A DNA stretch of 64,000 nucleotides from an uncultured Lachnospiraceae bacterium (lineage in GTDB: Bacteria > Bacillota > Clostridia > Lachnospirales > Lachnospiraceae): NCBI GenBank assembly GCA_910585625.1, contig CAJUFQ010000005.1, positions 66,403-130,402 on the forward strand. Direction: 5' to 3'. Positions 25,619 to 35,162 of the stretch are shown here, piece after piece; the stretch's first letter is position 1; every line of letters begins with the position of its first letter. The notes beneath the pieces were generated by a model, which saw only the letters and a program-made list of their open reading frames with translations, was not told the origin of the DNA and made no database searches. A program made the position numbers and the translations under genes.

Positions 25619-28219
25619 ATGAAACGTAAAATCATAAATATGGTACTTGCCGCTTGTCTTGCCACAGGCGTGGCGGTCGGCTCTCTGCCGACTGCCGGCC
25701 TTGGAGTGAAGGCGGCGGTAAATCCCTATGAGGCTGTCAAGGATGGCCTGGTCATCCGGGAATCCGAGATTAACCAGCTCCTGACAGAAGATCTCACGCT
25801 CCCGACAACAGTGAATGGCATGGACGGAGCGACCGTTGAGTATAGCGTCAAGGAAGAAGACGCGAAGTACGTGAGCCTTGACGGCAATACCTTAAAGGTT
25901 ACACGGCCACAGCCGGAAGAGCCTGACTATAAGTTCACGCTGACAGCTACGGTAACTCCTCCGGCAGGCGTGGAGGTAACATCAACGGACGGTAAATTAA
26001 AGAAGGAATTCCCCCTGACTATCCGCGCAGGGTTGTCTGAGGACGACTATGCAGGCTATGTGTATGTGTGCTTTGCAGATAAGTTACTTAATCCCGTGAC
26101 AGATAAGGATAATGGATATAGAGATGTGCAGCAGATTCATTTCTTCCTTAGTGAAGATGGGTTAAACTGGACTGCATTGAACGGTTTAAATCCGATATTT
26201 AAGACAGGTACAGATTATACAAATTTGATTGAGAGCTATGGAGGCAATAGTGCCAATTACAAATTAGTATCAGGGGCTGATATCAAGAACACTAGGACTG
26301 GTGACGCGTCAGTGTTGTTCCCATTTGAAGGAGAGGATCAGGGCGTCCGCGATCCCTATCTGCTTCGGGGTTGTAAGAAGGACGGCAGCGATTCTAATAA
26401 GGTATGGCTTCTTGCTACCGATTTGAATACCATGGCAGAAAAGTATGGCGGAAACAAAACGAATAATACAGTAGGCAACTGGGGGACAATGACCACGGAC
26501 GGCAAGGGAAGCACTTATCTTTTCATCTATGAGACGGAAGATTGGGTACACTGGACGAGACGTTATGTGGATATGGGGTCGGAAGTCAATGCATGTATGG
26601 CATGGGCGCCGGAAGCAATTTATAACCCAGTGAAAGACAATTATCTGGTATATTGGTCAGCACGTACTACTGTGGACGGCAGGGCAAGAGACCGCTTGTA
26701 TTGTAATGAGACGAGTGATTTTGTGAAGTTTGGCCCCACGAAGTTGTATGAGCAGGAGCCGTTTTATGAGAATTATTTGCCCAATGGCGTAGATAAGGCT
26801 GACGATGGTTATGGGAACATTGATACTTCGCAGCTTTGGGTAGCAGAGACAAAAGAAGACGGAACAACTAATCCTTATGGCACATTATTCCGCCTTGTAA
26901 AGGATGAGACGAATAATCATATTGAGCTTATGAGCGCAAAAACAGTGTTGGATTCCCGGTATGAGGGAGCGGAAAACCAGGCTGCTTATTACGCAACAGA
27001 TGCTACCAGGATTACGCCGTATACCGATGCGGCAGGTAATACATTTGCTGATTTAGCATCTATCAATGCCCTTTCAGACCCAACACATATTAAGACAGCG
27101 GAAGTTGTGTATAATTGGTTTAAAAATGAATCTGTCGGTAACCATTTCACAAAAATTTCCCAGAAAGATATGGAAAAATACAGTGGTGCGTTTGAGGGAG
27201 CAACTTTATTTAAATTTATAGACCGTGACGAATGGTGTGTGATGATTGATAATTATGGTGATATGTCTGTTCGTTACGAGCCGTATCTTACGACGGATTT
27301 ATCCAAGCCTGACAGCATCGTGAAAGCTGCTGCCGGAACTTATGGACGTACCGGCGGTGATGTAGGAACCCATGGCGGCATGATTCCGATTACAGTCAAA
27401 GAGTATAACACGTTGATTGATACTTACAATGCTGACAGCTCTGTTTCCAATTACCACAAGATTGACTATATCTCGGTGGACAGCAGGAAGTTTGATGCGA
27501 AGAGGGAAGAGCTGAAACAGGCGGCGGTAAGCAATGAGTACACGGACAGCATGAAGGCGCAGATGACGAAGCTGGCAGAAACAGAGCAGGCATTCAAGAC
27601 TTCGGCGGATGTTGACGCATTGGTAAAACGTGCAGACAAACTGCTTGCGAACAAGACGGTTGAAGTTCCTGAAATGCAGGCTGGCAACGTGTACCTGGAT
27701 GAAGAGGCAGTCACAATTTGCACCAAGGCGACAGAAGGCTTGAAGAAGACGGCGACAATCCACGCTGAGGCGGATATCGACAGCCAGACTTCCAAGATTA
27801 CCTTCAAGAGCGATAAGCCTGCCATCGCATCGGTAAACCCGACGACAGGCGTAGTGACAGCGAAGAAGGCAGGAAGCGCAAAAATCACGGCAACTGCACC
27901 TGGCGGTGCAAAGGCAGTCTGCAAGGTGACCGTTAAGGGAGTGCCGAGTAAGATTACGCTGAACAATAAAAAGGCAAAGCAGACTGTGAGCTTGAAAGTG
28001 AAGAAGACATTCCAGATTAAGGTGAATATCCCGAGCGGGACTGTCTGCTCCAAGTTCAACTACAAGTGTGATAAGCCTAAGATTGTTTCCGTTGCTAAGT
28101 CTGGCGGAAACACGATGAAAGTTACTGCAAAGAAAGCTGGAACGGCGAAGATTACGGTAACCGCTGCAAATAACAGCAAGGCGAAAGCAGTACTTACTGT
28201 GAAAGTCTCTAAGAAATAG
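25619..28219 (+). CDS. Secreted GH43-like arabinosidase-type protein with Big_2 tail
   Basis: 866 residues; signal peptide about 1-33 (LGVKAA). An N-terminal Ig-like domain (about 40-140) precedes a five-blade propeller: GVRDPYLLRG (D245), WAPEAIYNP (E332), YLVYWSARTT and later DRDEWCVMID. This pattern is that of the GH43/GH62-like clan in multimodular Lachnospiraceae proteins; substrate is likely an arabinose-containing glycan. After it come a helical FIVAR-like stretch (SRKFDAKREELKQA) and two Big_2 domains (SDKPAIASVNPTTGVVTA; CDKPKIVSVAKSGG). 27 bases after the LamG gene, with AGGAGG upstream, so the three are probably one operon. The exact GH43 subfamily cannot be given. Confidence 0.75.
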   Translation: MKRKIINMVLAACLATGVAVGSLPTAGLGVKAAVNPYEAVKDGLVIRESEINQLLTEDLTLPTTVNGMDGATVEYSVKEEDAKYVSLDGNTLKVTRPQPEEPDYKFTLTATVTPPAGVEVTSTDGKLKKEFPLTIRAGLSEDDYAGYVYVCFADKLLNPVTDKDNGYRDVQQIHFFLSEDGLNWTALNGLNPIFKTGTDYTNLIESYGGNSANYKLVSGADIKNTRTGDASVLFPFEGEDQGVRDPYLLRGCKKDGSDSNKVWLLATDLNTMAEKYGGNKTNNTVGNWGTMTTDGKGSTYLFIYETEDWVHWTRRYVDMGSEVNACMAWAPEAIYNPVKDNYLVYWSARTTVDGRARDRLYCNETSDFVKFGPTKLYEQEPFYENYLPNGVDKADDGYGNIDTSQLWVAETKEDGTTNPYGTLFRLVKDETNNHIELMSAKTVLDSRYEGAENQAAYYATDATRITPYTDAAGNTFADLASINALSDPTHIKTAEVVYNWFKNESVGNHFTKISQKDMEKYSGAFEGATLFKFIDRDEWCVMIDNYGDMSVRYEPYLTTDLSKPDSIVKAAAGTYGRTGGDVGTHGGMIPITVKEYNTLIDTYNADSSVSNYHKIDYISVDSRKFDAKREELKQAAVSNEYTDSMKAQMTKLAETEQAFKTSADVDALVKRADKLLANKTVEVPEMQAGNVYLDEEAVTICTKATEGLKKTATIHAEADIDSQTSKITFKSDKPAIASVNPTTGVVTAKKAGSAKITATAPGGAKAVCKVTVKGVPSKITLNNKKAKQTVSLKVKKTFQIKVNIPSGTVCSKFNYKCDKPKIVSVAKSGGNTMKVTAKKAGTAKITVTAANNSKAKAVLTVKVSKK

Positions 28220-28294
28220 CAGTGAGGCAAAGCGTGTGGTTGCTGCAGCAATGACGATACAGAAAGCAACAGTTGCGGATTAATTTATGAATCC

Positions 28295-28338
28295 ATCCCC
28301 GGCGGGTATTTGAAAATGCCTGGCCGGGGATTTCTTGT
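28295..28338 (+). terminator. Terminator after the secreted-protein cluster
   Basis: ATCCCCGGC (28295-28303) pairs with GCCGGGGAT (28323-28331); loop about 19 bases, tail TTTCTTGT. It closes the three-gene unit. Confidence 0.75.
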
Positions 28339-28502
28339 CTTATTAGGAAAGACCTTGTCATGCTAAAGCAGGAAAGCGCCTTCTTATAAGACAAAAAATA
28401 ATATGCGTACTTTGTTCTAGGAAAAATACTTTCAAAGAATGGGCGAGTCTGATATGATATAAGGAAGGCAGTCAAATATTAACAAACAGGAGGAACAAAA
28501 TC

Positions 28503-28892
28503 ATGTTGCAGGCAGGAGTAAAAGGATATCAGGAGATTATGGTTACAGCAGAAGATACAGCTAAGGTGTACAAGAGCGGCACGCTGGATGTACTGGCAAC
28601 CCCTCGGATGGCGGCGCTGATGGAGGAGACGGCCTGGAAGAGCGTTTCCAATCTGCTGGATGAAGGGATGGGGACAGTGGGAATCCGTCTTGAATTGGAT
28701 CACCTTGCCCCGACGCCAATCGGCATGAAGGTTTATTGTGAGTCGGCGCTGGAGAAAGTGGATGGGAGGAAACTGACATTTTCCATCACGGCAAAGGATG
28801 AACAGGGGGACATAGGGAAAGCGGTACATGAGCGTTTCATCATAGAGGAAGAGAAGTTCCAGAACAAGGCGGATCAGAAAAACAAGAATTAG
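28503..28892 (+). CDS. Hotdog-fold acyl-CoA thioesterase, FlK-like
   Basis: 129 residues, ATG after AGGAGGAAC. The sequence VLATPRMAALMEETAW with T..E on the central hotdog helix, and GTVGIRLELDHLAPTPIGMKVYCES, matches the fluoroacetyl-CoA-thioesterase-like family of small cytosolic hotdog proteins. They hydrolyse short acyl-CoAs; the natural substrate here is unknown. It stands alone between two terminators/other units, in front of the sortase-substrate gene. Confidence 0.8.
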   Translation: MLQAGVKGYQEIMVTAEDTAKVYKSGTLDVLATPRMAALMEETAWKSVSNLLDEGMGTVGIRLELDHLAPTPIGMKVYCESALEKVDGRKLTFSITAKDEQGDIGKAVHERFIIEEEKFQNKADQKNKN

Positions 28893-28987
28893 CTGGAAAT
28901 CAGGAGGAAAAAGCCTTTACTTCTATGGAAAATAATGTAATACTTGTTACAACTTTTATGTATGTTCATCTGAAGGAGGTATATGAG

Positions 28988-31900
28988 ATGAGGGAATTAA
29001 GTAAGAAACTATTGGGTATTATGTTGGCAATCACCATGGTAGTGGCAACGATGTCTCCGCTGGAAGGTCTGGCTGCAAACGGAGGAGTGGGCAAGGACAT
29101 GTCCACGGAGGCATTGGACAGCCAGTCGGCAGGAGCTGGTTCAGATGTGACGCAGGACGATGGGACGGCCGGAGACGTGACGCAGGATGATGGGGATGTG
29201 ACGCAGGATGACGGAGAGGAAGAGGTTCCGTCGTATGATATCAATATGCCGGTGATTGAGAGCTTTGAGTTTGCAGAAAATGGAAGAGAGCTTAAGGTAA
29301 GCGACACGCTCCACTTTACGATGTCAGCTTATGATGCGGACAGCGGAATCAGCTCCATCTATGTTTATGTGAGTTGTGATGGAAACGGAAATGGTGGATA
29401 TGTTTCCTTTGAAAAAAGCGAGGAAGGGAATCTGTATACGGGTACACTGCCTTGTAGCGAGCTGAGTGGCAGCGAGTTCCGCGTTTCTGAAATCAGGGTA
29501 GAAGATAAAGCTGGAAATTATGTGACTTGGGATACGTGGGACAGTGAAAGCGGGCAATCGCTTTATACCTTCACCTTAGATTACCAAAGCGTCATTGAGG
29601 AACAGAAAGTATTTGTCTCCAATTTCCGTATGCATGCGGAGGCCTCAAACGAGGATGGGAAATTGCGGACAGGGGATACCGTAACCTTTATGGCAGACGT
29701 CAGATGCGATGATGAAAAGATAACGGGCGTTGATTCACGTTTGGATGGGTATGCAGGCAATATTGGGAGATCTGAATATCTGGATGTTTCCTATGATGAG
29801 GCTGCCCAGAAGTTAACCGGGACGTTTACGGTCACGGATGAGACCTATCCTACAGAGTGGCATTGGGAATATGTCTATGTAAGTACGGAGTCAGGAAAAT
29901 CTTATTTCTTTCATCCGTTGTCTTTGGAACCGGACGCAGATGTAAAGTTTGAAGTCGTTCAGGAGGATTTTGATACAGAGCCTCCGGTCATAGAGAGCAT
30001 AAGCGTCGACAAAAACGGCCAGTTTGTCAGAGCGGGGGATGTCGTCACTCTGACGGTGAAGGTGAGAGAGGAGCATCCGGGATATGCATATGCATATTTT
30101 ACTCCACAAGTGACGAATGTTTCTGTTTCTATTGGCTATGTTGCTATGGAGTATAATACGGTCATGAGCGCATATATTGGATCGGTTACCATTACAGAAG
30201 ATATGTATCCATGTGAGTGGGCGCTTACGGAATTATATATAGAAGATGAAAAAAGAAACGTTGCGAATTTGTATGAGTTTCAGAACGATTATTCTGAGAC
30301 CTTGCCCTGGTATTTTAATGTAAAGCCGGGGAATACATTCCGCGAAGATACGAAAAAAGTAACCTTTGATTTTTATGGGTTCGCAGAGCAGGGGGACGGA
30401 AGCTATCAGGCAGACGCTTTGATATGCAGCCAGACGGTTGAGAACGTGGGACGGAGAACTTCATTGAAAGAGTTAGGCGTAACCTTCCCGCAGCCAGCGG
30501 AGGGAGTTACTGCAGAGTGGAGGCGCGGGGGTCCCTGGTGGGATGTCGGCGCGTCAGTAGATGAGAATACCGTATTGCTGTTTAACAGCGCTTCTGATAT
30601 GACATATACATTTTCTGCTACTTATGATAAGGTGTGTGCGAATGTTTCTCTGACCTACATGGCGAAGGACAGCGGGCAGAAGACTGTCATGATACCGTTG
30701 TTTGTTGACAAGGGCGCGACATACAAGAAGGTGCTGGATGCGTTAACGCTGCCGGAGGATGCGGAAACCGAGGCGTTTGGCGGAAGTTTTGAACTGCTTT
30801 ACAGCGACGACTATTTTAATGAGAACACGCAGGTAGATGGCAAATCTTGTTACTTGGATGCGCAGCCAAAGTACAAGGACTGCCAGGTGGCATGGAACCT
30901 GAGGTATATGGGGCAGGATGGCAAGGAAAAATCTGAGGTTATCAATAAATCATACCTCAAAGGGACAAAGCTTGACGATGCGCTGGCAGATCTGGAGAAG
31001 CCGGAGGATGCCGCAGGGGCAGAATTCGAGGCCTGGTTTTTGGAAAGCCCTGGCGTAGGAGAAATATCCCAGTCCATGCAGAGACTGGACGTGGTGGCGG
31101 TATACCGTGGAAAGACTACGGTGGATGCAGTTTATACATATCGCGGGGAAGAAGGAGAAATAATTTCTGAAAGCGGCATGGTCCTCATGGATGGGGAAAA
31201 TCTCACAGACGCGCAGATTCAGGGCGAGGCTTCCGAGGCATTCAAAGATGTGAAGCATTATGAAGGGCTGGGGCTGTCGGAATGGACGAGCGTCATTGGA
31301 GTGAACCAGCCGAGATATAAGACGGTCGAGTTCCAGGCGTTATACCAGAATTGCGTGCTGATATTCAAATATCCTGACGGCTCCATTCAATATGTTGTCC
31401 GGGACAAAGGCGCACAATACACGCTTCCGACAGAGTATGGAACGTATAAGGACATTGTCTGGGAAGGATTTGCGCAAGGCGAGACAGTGACGGTTCAGGA
31501 GGACAGGGAATTCATTGTCAAAGACTACAAGCACCAGGGCGGAGAGCAGGAAGGGCCGCAGGGGGTAAGGCTTCCGGATGATGAGATTGCCAAAATAACG
31601 GAAAAGATTGAAACGGCAGAGGAAGGGGCTACGATTACAATCGATATGTTAGAGGCCACCGTTGTACCCAAAGAGGTATTGGAGGCAATCAAAGGGAAGT
31701 CTATTGAAATCGTGCTTGACATGGGAGATTACAGCTGGACAATCGGCGGCACAGAAGTGCTGGCGACAAAACTAAGAGATATCGATTTGGAAGTGAAGGT
31801 CGGAGCAAATACAGTACCTTCCGGCATTGTATCTTCCCTGGCCGGGGAGAAACCTACTACCCAGCTTTCCCTGACCCATAATGGAGATTTCGGCTTCCGG

Positions 31901-32380
31901 GCAGATTTGACCGTGAACCTGGGCAGTGAGAACAGCGGCGGTACCGGGAATCTGTATTATTATGACAGCTCTGGAAAATTGATTTTCATGAATTCCGGGA
32001 AGATAGGGGAAGATGGAAGCACGACCTTGTCGTTCTCCCATGCATCTGATTATGTCATTGTCATTGAAAAGGCGGGCGCGCCGGACGACCCCAAAGAGGA
32101 TGGGACAGAAGGAAGCGGCGGCGATAACGAAAACGGCGACGGGAAAGAAGATGGAACAGAGGAGAATGGAGGAGACGAAGAAGACGGAAACGGGGGAGAC
32201 GAAGAAGATGGAAACGGGGGAGATAAAGAAGGCGGCAGCAAACCCAAAGATGATGGCAAGAAGGATGGAAAAGGGCAGACAGCTGATATCGAAAAGAGGG
32301 ATAGCCGTGTCACGACCGAGCCTGCCGGTGTAAGAACAGACGTACCGTACAGAAAAAGTCCTAAGACAGGGGAATATTAA
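28988..32380 (+). CDS. Large secreted surface protein ending in the sortase motif SPKTG
   Basis: 1130 residues from ATG 28988 (AGGAGG at 28974-28979). Signal peptide about 1-30 (LEGLAANGG). Then a short acidic repeat DVTQDDG (three copies near 50-75), several Ig-like/beta-sandwich modules of about 100-120 residues with the phrase 'VIESFEF/ISVDKNGQ..GD.VTLTVKV' (about 75-440), long unassigned beta-rich domains, and an acidic Gly-rich spacer (GGDEEDGN units, about 1030-1100). It ends K-S-P-K-T-G-E-Y, SPKTG at 1124-1128. SPKTG/PPKTG is the motif known for Clostridioides difficile sortase B, and a sortase gene follows directly. Unusually, no hydrophobic segment follows the motif within the frame. 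Function on the cell surface (adhesion or binding) is inference. Confidence 0.8.
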   Translation: MRELSKKLLGIMLAITMVVATMSPLEGLAANGGVGKDMSTEALDSQSAGAGSDVTQDDGTAGDVTQDDGDVTQDDGEEEVPSYDINMPVIESFEFAENGRELKVSDTLHFTMSAYDADSGISSIYVYVSCDGNGNGGYVSFEKSEEGNLYTGTLPCSELSGSEFRVSEIRVEDKAGNYVTWDTWDSESGQSLYTFTLDYQSVIEEQKVFVSNFRMHAEASNEDGKLRTGDTVTFMADVRCDDEKITGVDSRLDGYAGNIGRSEYLDVSYDEAAQKLTGTFTVTDETYPTEWHWEYVYVSTESGKSYFFHPLSLEPDADVKFEVVQEDFDTEPPVIESISVDKNGQFVRAGDVVTLTVKVREEHPGYAYAYFTPQVTNVSVSIGYVAMEYNTVMSAYIGSVTITEDMYPCEWALTELYIEDEKRNVANLYEFQNDYSETLPWYFNVKPGNTFREDTKKVTFDFYGFAEQGDGSYQADALICSQTVENVGRRTSLKELGVTFPQPAEGVTAEWRRGGPWWDVGASVDENTVLLFNSASDMTYTFSATYDKVCANVSLTYMAKDSGQKTVMIPLFVDKGATYKKVLDALTLPEDAETEAFGGSFELLYSDDYFNENTQVDGKSCYLDAQPKYKDCQVAWNLRYMGQDGKEKSEVINKSYLKGTKLDDALADLEKPEDAAGAEFEAWFLESPGVGEISQSMQRLDVVAVYRGKTTVDAVYTYRGEEGEIISESGMVLMDGENLTDAQIQGEASEAFKDVKHYEGLGLSEWTSVIGVNQPRYKTVEFQALYQNCVLIFKYPDGSIQYVVRDKGAQYTLPTEYGTYKDIVWEGFAQGETVTVQEDREFIVKDYKHQGGEQEGPQGVRLPDDEIAKITEKIETAEEGATITIDMLEATVVPKEVLEAIKGKSIEIVLDMGDYSWTIGGTEVLATKLRDIDLEVKVGANTVPSGIVSSLAGEKPTTQLSLTHNGDFGFRADLTVNLGSENSGGTGNLYYYDSSGKLIFMNSGKIGEDGSTTLSFSHASDYVIVIEKAGAPDDPKEDGTEGSGGDNENGDGKEDGTEENGGDEEDGNGGDEEDGNGGDKEGGSKPKDDGKKDGKGQTADIEKRDSRVTTEPAGVRTDVPYRKSPKTGEY

Positions 32381-33151
32381 ATGATGAAACTGGAAAAGAA
32401 GCAGATTTTATCGGCCCTGGCAGTCCTGTGCTTTGGCACAGCGGTTTTCTTTGTGAATCTTGCTGCCGGGGGCGAAGGCATTGCAGGAAATGCGGCGGGT
32501 TCGGTACAACTGACAGCGGATTTGTCTGTGGATGATATAAAGGAGGCGGAGGAATCCGGGGAAGTCAGGATAGATTTTGCTGAGCTGAAAGCGCGGAACC
32601 AGGATGTGTATGCATGGATTACGGTTCCAGGAACCAGGGTTGATTATCCCATCCTGCAGAAAGGGGATTCTGAGGATCCATATGATGATTATTACCTTAA
32701 CCATACGATGGATTTGGCGGAAGGTTTTCCAGGATCTATATATTCCCACGCTGCCAGCCGCATGGATTTTATGGATTCGGTCACGGTTTTGTATGGACAT
32801 AATTTGAAAGACGGCGGTATGTTCAGCAGCCTTCATGAATTTGAGGATGAGGATTTTTTTGAGGAAAACCGTCAGGTAATTATTTATATGCCGGACAGTA
32901 CGGTTACATACGAAATCATCGCGGCAGTGGATTTTTCAGATGTTTTCATCCCTTATACATATGACTTCTCAGATTCTGCACAAGTCAGCCGGTATCTTGC
33001 CGATGTGGAGGGGTGTGAAGGGAATTTCAGGGAAGGGGTGGAAGTTTCAGAAGATGATAAAATCCTTACCCTGTCCACTTGCTATAGCGGCCGGGATGAC
33101 AGGCGTTTCCTGATTGTAGCTGTGATGTCAGAAAACATACGGCTGGAATGA
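32381..33151 (+). CDS. Class B-like sortase
   Basis: 256 residues with an N-terminal membrane segment (about 9-28, ILSALAVLCFGTAVFFVNLA). Catalytic residues: H140 in VLYGHNL, C234 in LSTCYSG and Arg 241/242 in DRRFLIV; the loop DYPILQ ... YLNHTM is sortase B-like. Sortases cut a C-terminal motif and join the protein to the peptidoglycan cross-bridge. Its ATG starts at the base after the TAA of the surface-protein gene and in the same frame. It most likely serves that SPKTG protein. Confidence 0.9.
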   Translation: MMKLEKKQILSALAVLCFGTAVFFVNLAAGGEGIAGNAAGSVQLTADLSVDDIKEAEESGEVRIDFAELKARNQDVYAWITVPGTRVDYPILQKGDSEDPYDDYYLNHTMDLAEGFPGSIYSHAASRMDFMDSVTVLYGHNLKDGGMFSSLHEFEDEDFFEENRQVIIYMPDSTVTYEIIAAVDFSDVFIPYTYDFSDSAQVSRYLADVEGCEGNFREGVEVSEDDKILTLSTCYSGRDDRRFLIVAVMSENIRLE

Positions 33152-33165
33152 GAGCCGGACAATAG

Positions 33166-33208
33166 AAAGATGCAATGCCCTAAGGAAGAAAGGGCGTTGC
33201 ATCTTTTG
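33166..33208 (+). terminator. Terminator after the sortase gene
   Basis: AAAGATGCAATGCCCT pairs with AGGGCGTTGCATCTTTT; loop about 9 bases; tail TTTTGTC. Confidence 0.9.
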
Positions 33209-33384
33209 TCATTCTATAGGAAAGACGTCAGGTGAGAGAGGGTGTTCTTTACATAATCTGCAATTTATGGTAAGGTAAGTAACAGCAAGAATTCTTATAT
33301 CAAATCTAACAGGTTTTTGCCTGGTCAGTGCGGTATTCCCGCAAGAATCTTAGCTTAAAAAATCTTATAGCAGGAGGAGCGTCT

Positions 33385-34115
33385 ATGGATAAAGACAGAC
33401 AGCGAATTCTAAAGGAATTAATCCCGGCAGAGTATAAGCTCAATTTAAGCGATTTTGCATTGTTCTTATCAGTTATGAAGAGTTTGACATGGAGATGCAG
33501 AATGATAGCAGAGGAGATGACCTTACAAAACGGTCAAGGTTCTACCAGGCGCTTCTGGACGTTCCTATCCTGAAATCGGGAAAGGAGACCAAGTACCGGG
33601 ATTTGCCGTTTTCTGTAATTATTTTTATCACGCAGGATGATATATGGAAGGAGGATTTGGCGAAATATACTTTCACGGAGCAATGCGAGGAAGTGCAGGG
33701 TTTGCGCCTGAAGGATGGGACGGCCAAGATTTTCTTAAATATGACCAGCAAAAATGGTTCCAAAGAATTGGTAAGTCTGTTAAGATATATGAAAGACAGC
33801 AGATTAGACAATCCGGAAATTATAATCAAGGATGAAAGGATTGTGGAATTGGACAGAATTGTAAGGGAAGTTAAAGAAAGTGAGGAATGGGAGGCGTTTC
33901 AGATGGATATTATGGAATATGCAATGGAAAGAGGAATCAAGCAGGGGATAGAAAGAGGAATTGAGCAGGGGATAGAAAGAGGAATCAAGCAGGGAAAGGA
34001 GAGGCTTAATTTACTGAACAAAAGGCTTCTGGAGGAAGACCGGTTTGACGATCTTAAAAGGAGCATAGAGGACGAAGGGTACCAGAAGAAGCTATACGAA
34101 GAATTTGGATTGTAA
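33385..34115 (+). pseudogene. Rpn-family (PD-(D/E)XK) nuclease remnant
   Basis: ATG 33385 with AGGAGG opens a frame that loses the family pattern after about 25 codons and stops at 33573; the frame with the family match (EEFDMEMQNDS ... ) runs to 34115. The second part shows the Rpn features: ERA-type YQALLDVPIL, LPFSVIIFITQDD, YTFTEQCEEV, IFLNMTSKNG, and a C-terminal helix of GIKQGIERGIEQ repeats. Rpn proteins are recombination-promoting nucleases. The N-terminal half with the first acidic residue of the nuclease core is missing, so a deletion with frameshift is likely. Confidence 0.75.
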
Positions 34116-34241
34116 AATGGCTGGCATTACGAATAGGTTATGAGCAAAAGATATTGCTAAATAAGAAAAAAAACTGGAAATTTCCCAGAAACTCTGTTAA
34201 AATAAAGATAATTATGCAGATAAGGGAAAGGAGCATTGAAT

Positions 34242-35144
34242 ATGGCAGAATCTATGGAAGATTACAAAGAAGAGCTGGAGGCGTCTTTCCGTGAGATTAA
34301 GGAAGGCGACATTATTTCAGGGGTCGTGCTGAGCGTGACGGAAGAAGAAGTGACGCTGGATTTGAAATATTATACGCAGGGAGTCATTAAAGTAGAAGAC
34401 CTGAGCAATGACCCCAACTTCCAGGCGATGGAAGAGGTACATCCGGGGGATGTCATCCAGGGAACGGTGGTACGTCTTGACGATGGACAAGGCAATATCC
34501 AGCTTTCTAAAAAGGAGGCGAATGATTTGCTTGCTTGGGAGAAGCTGAATACATATCTGGAGGAGAAGACAGAGCTTTCCGTGAAGATTGCGGGGATTGT
34601 TCCTAGCGGCGTGGTTGCTTATGTAGAGGGCATCCGCGGATTCATACCGGCTTCCCAGCTGGATTTATCTTATGTGGAAGCGACAGAGGACTGGCTTGGC
34701 AGGGAAGTGCAGGCAAGGGTCATTACCGTGGAGGAGTCCAAGAAGAAGCTGGTTCTGTCCGTGAAGGTTATCCTGAGAGAGAAACAGCAGGAGGAGCATG
34801 ACCGTAAGATTAGGAACATGGTTCCCGGCACTGTGACAGAGGGGACGGTAGAGTCATTGATGCCTTATGGGGGTTTTGTCGATTTGGGAGACGGCGTCAG
34901 CGGGCTGGTGCATATTTCCCAGATTTCCCAGAAACGTATTGGCAAGCCATCCGAGGTGCTAAGCGTGGGGCAGAAGGTAAAGGTTAAGATACTGAACACC
35001 AACGACAATAAAGTGAGCCTCAGCATGAAGGCGCTGGAAGAAGAGATGGTGGATGTGGAGAATACAAAAGAGGCAGAAGAATATATATCCAATGAGAGAG
35101 CATCTACAAGTTTAGCGGATTTACTGGCAGGAATAAAATTATAG
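34242..35144 (+). CDS. S1-domain RNA-binding protein (RpsA-like)
   Basis: 300 residues from ATG 34242, preceded by AAAGGAG. Three S1 domains follow one another: GDIISGVVLSVTEEEVTLDL (about 20-90), LSVKIAGIVPSGVVAYVEG (about 105-180), and GTVTEGTVESLMPYGGFVDL (about 190-265). Short S1-repeat proteins in Clostridia are related to ribosomal protein S1 and bind RNA, likely in translation. AT-rich region with TTAAAAT at about 34194 upstream may be the promoter. Confidence 0.88.
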   Translation: MAESMEDYKEELEASFREIKEGDIISGVVLSVTEEEVTLDLKYYTQGVIKVEDLSNDPNFQAMEEVHPGDVIQGTVVRLDDGQGNIQLSKKEANDLLAWEKLNTYLEEKTELSVKIAGIVPSGVVAYVEGIRGFIPASQLDLSYVEATEDWLGREVQARVITVEESKKKLVLSVKVILREKQQEEHDRKIRNMVPGTVTEGTVESLMPYGGFVDLGDGVSGLVHISQISQKRIGKPSEVLSVGQKVKVKILNTNDNKVSLSMKALEEEMVDVENTKEAEEYISNERASTSLADLLAGIKL

Positions 35145-35162
35145 AGAAAAGGAGTCAAGTCT

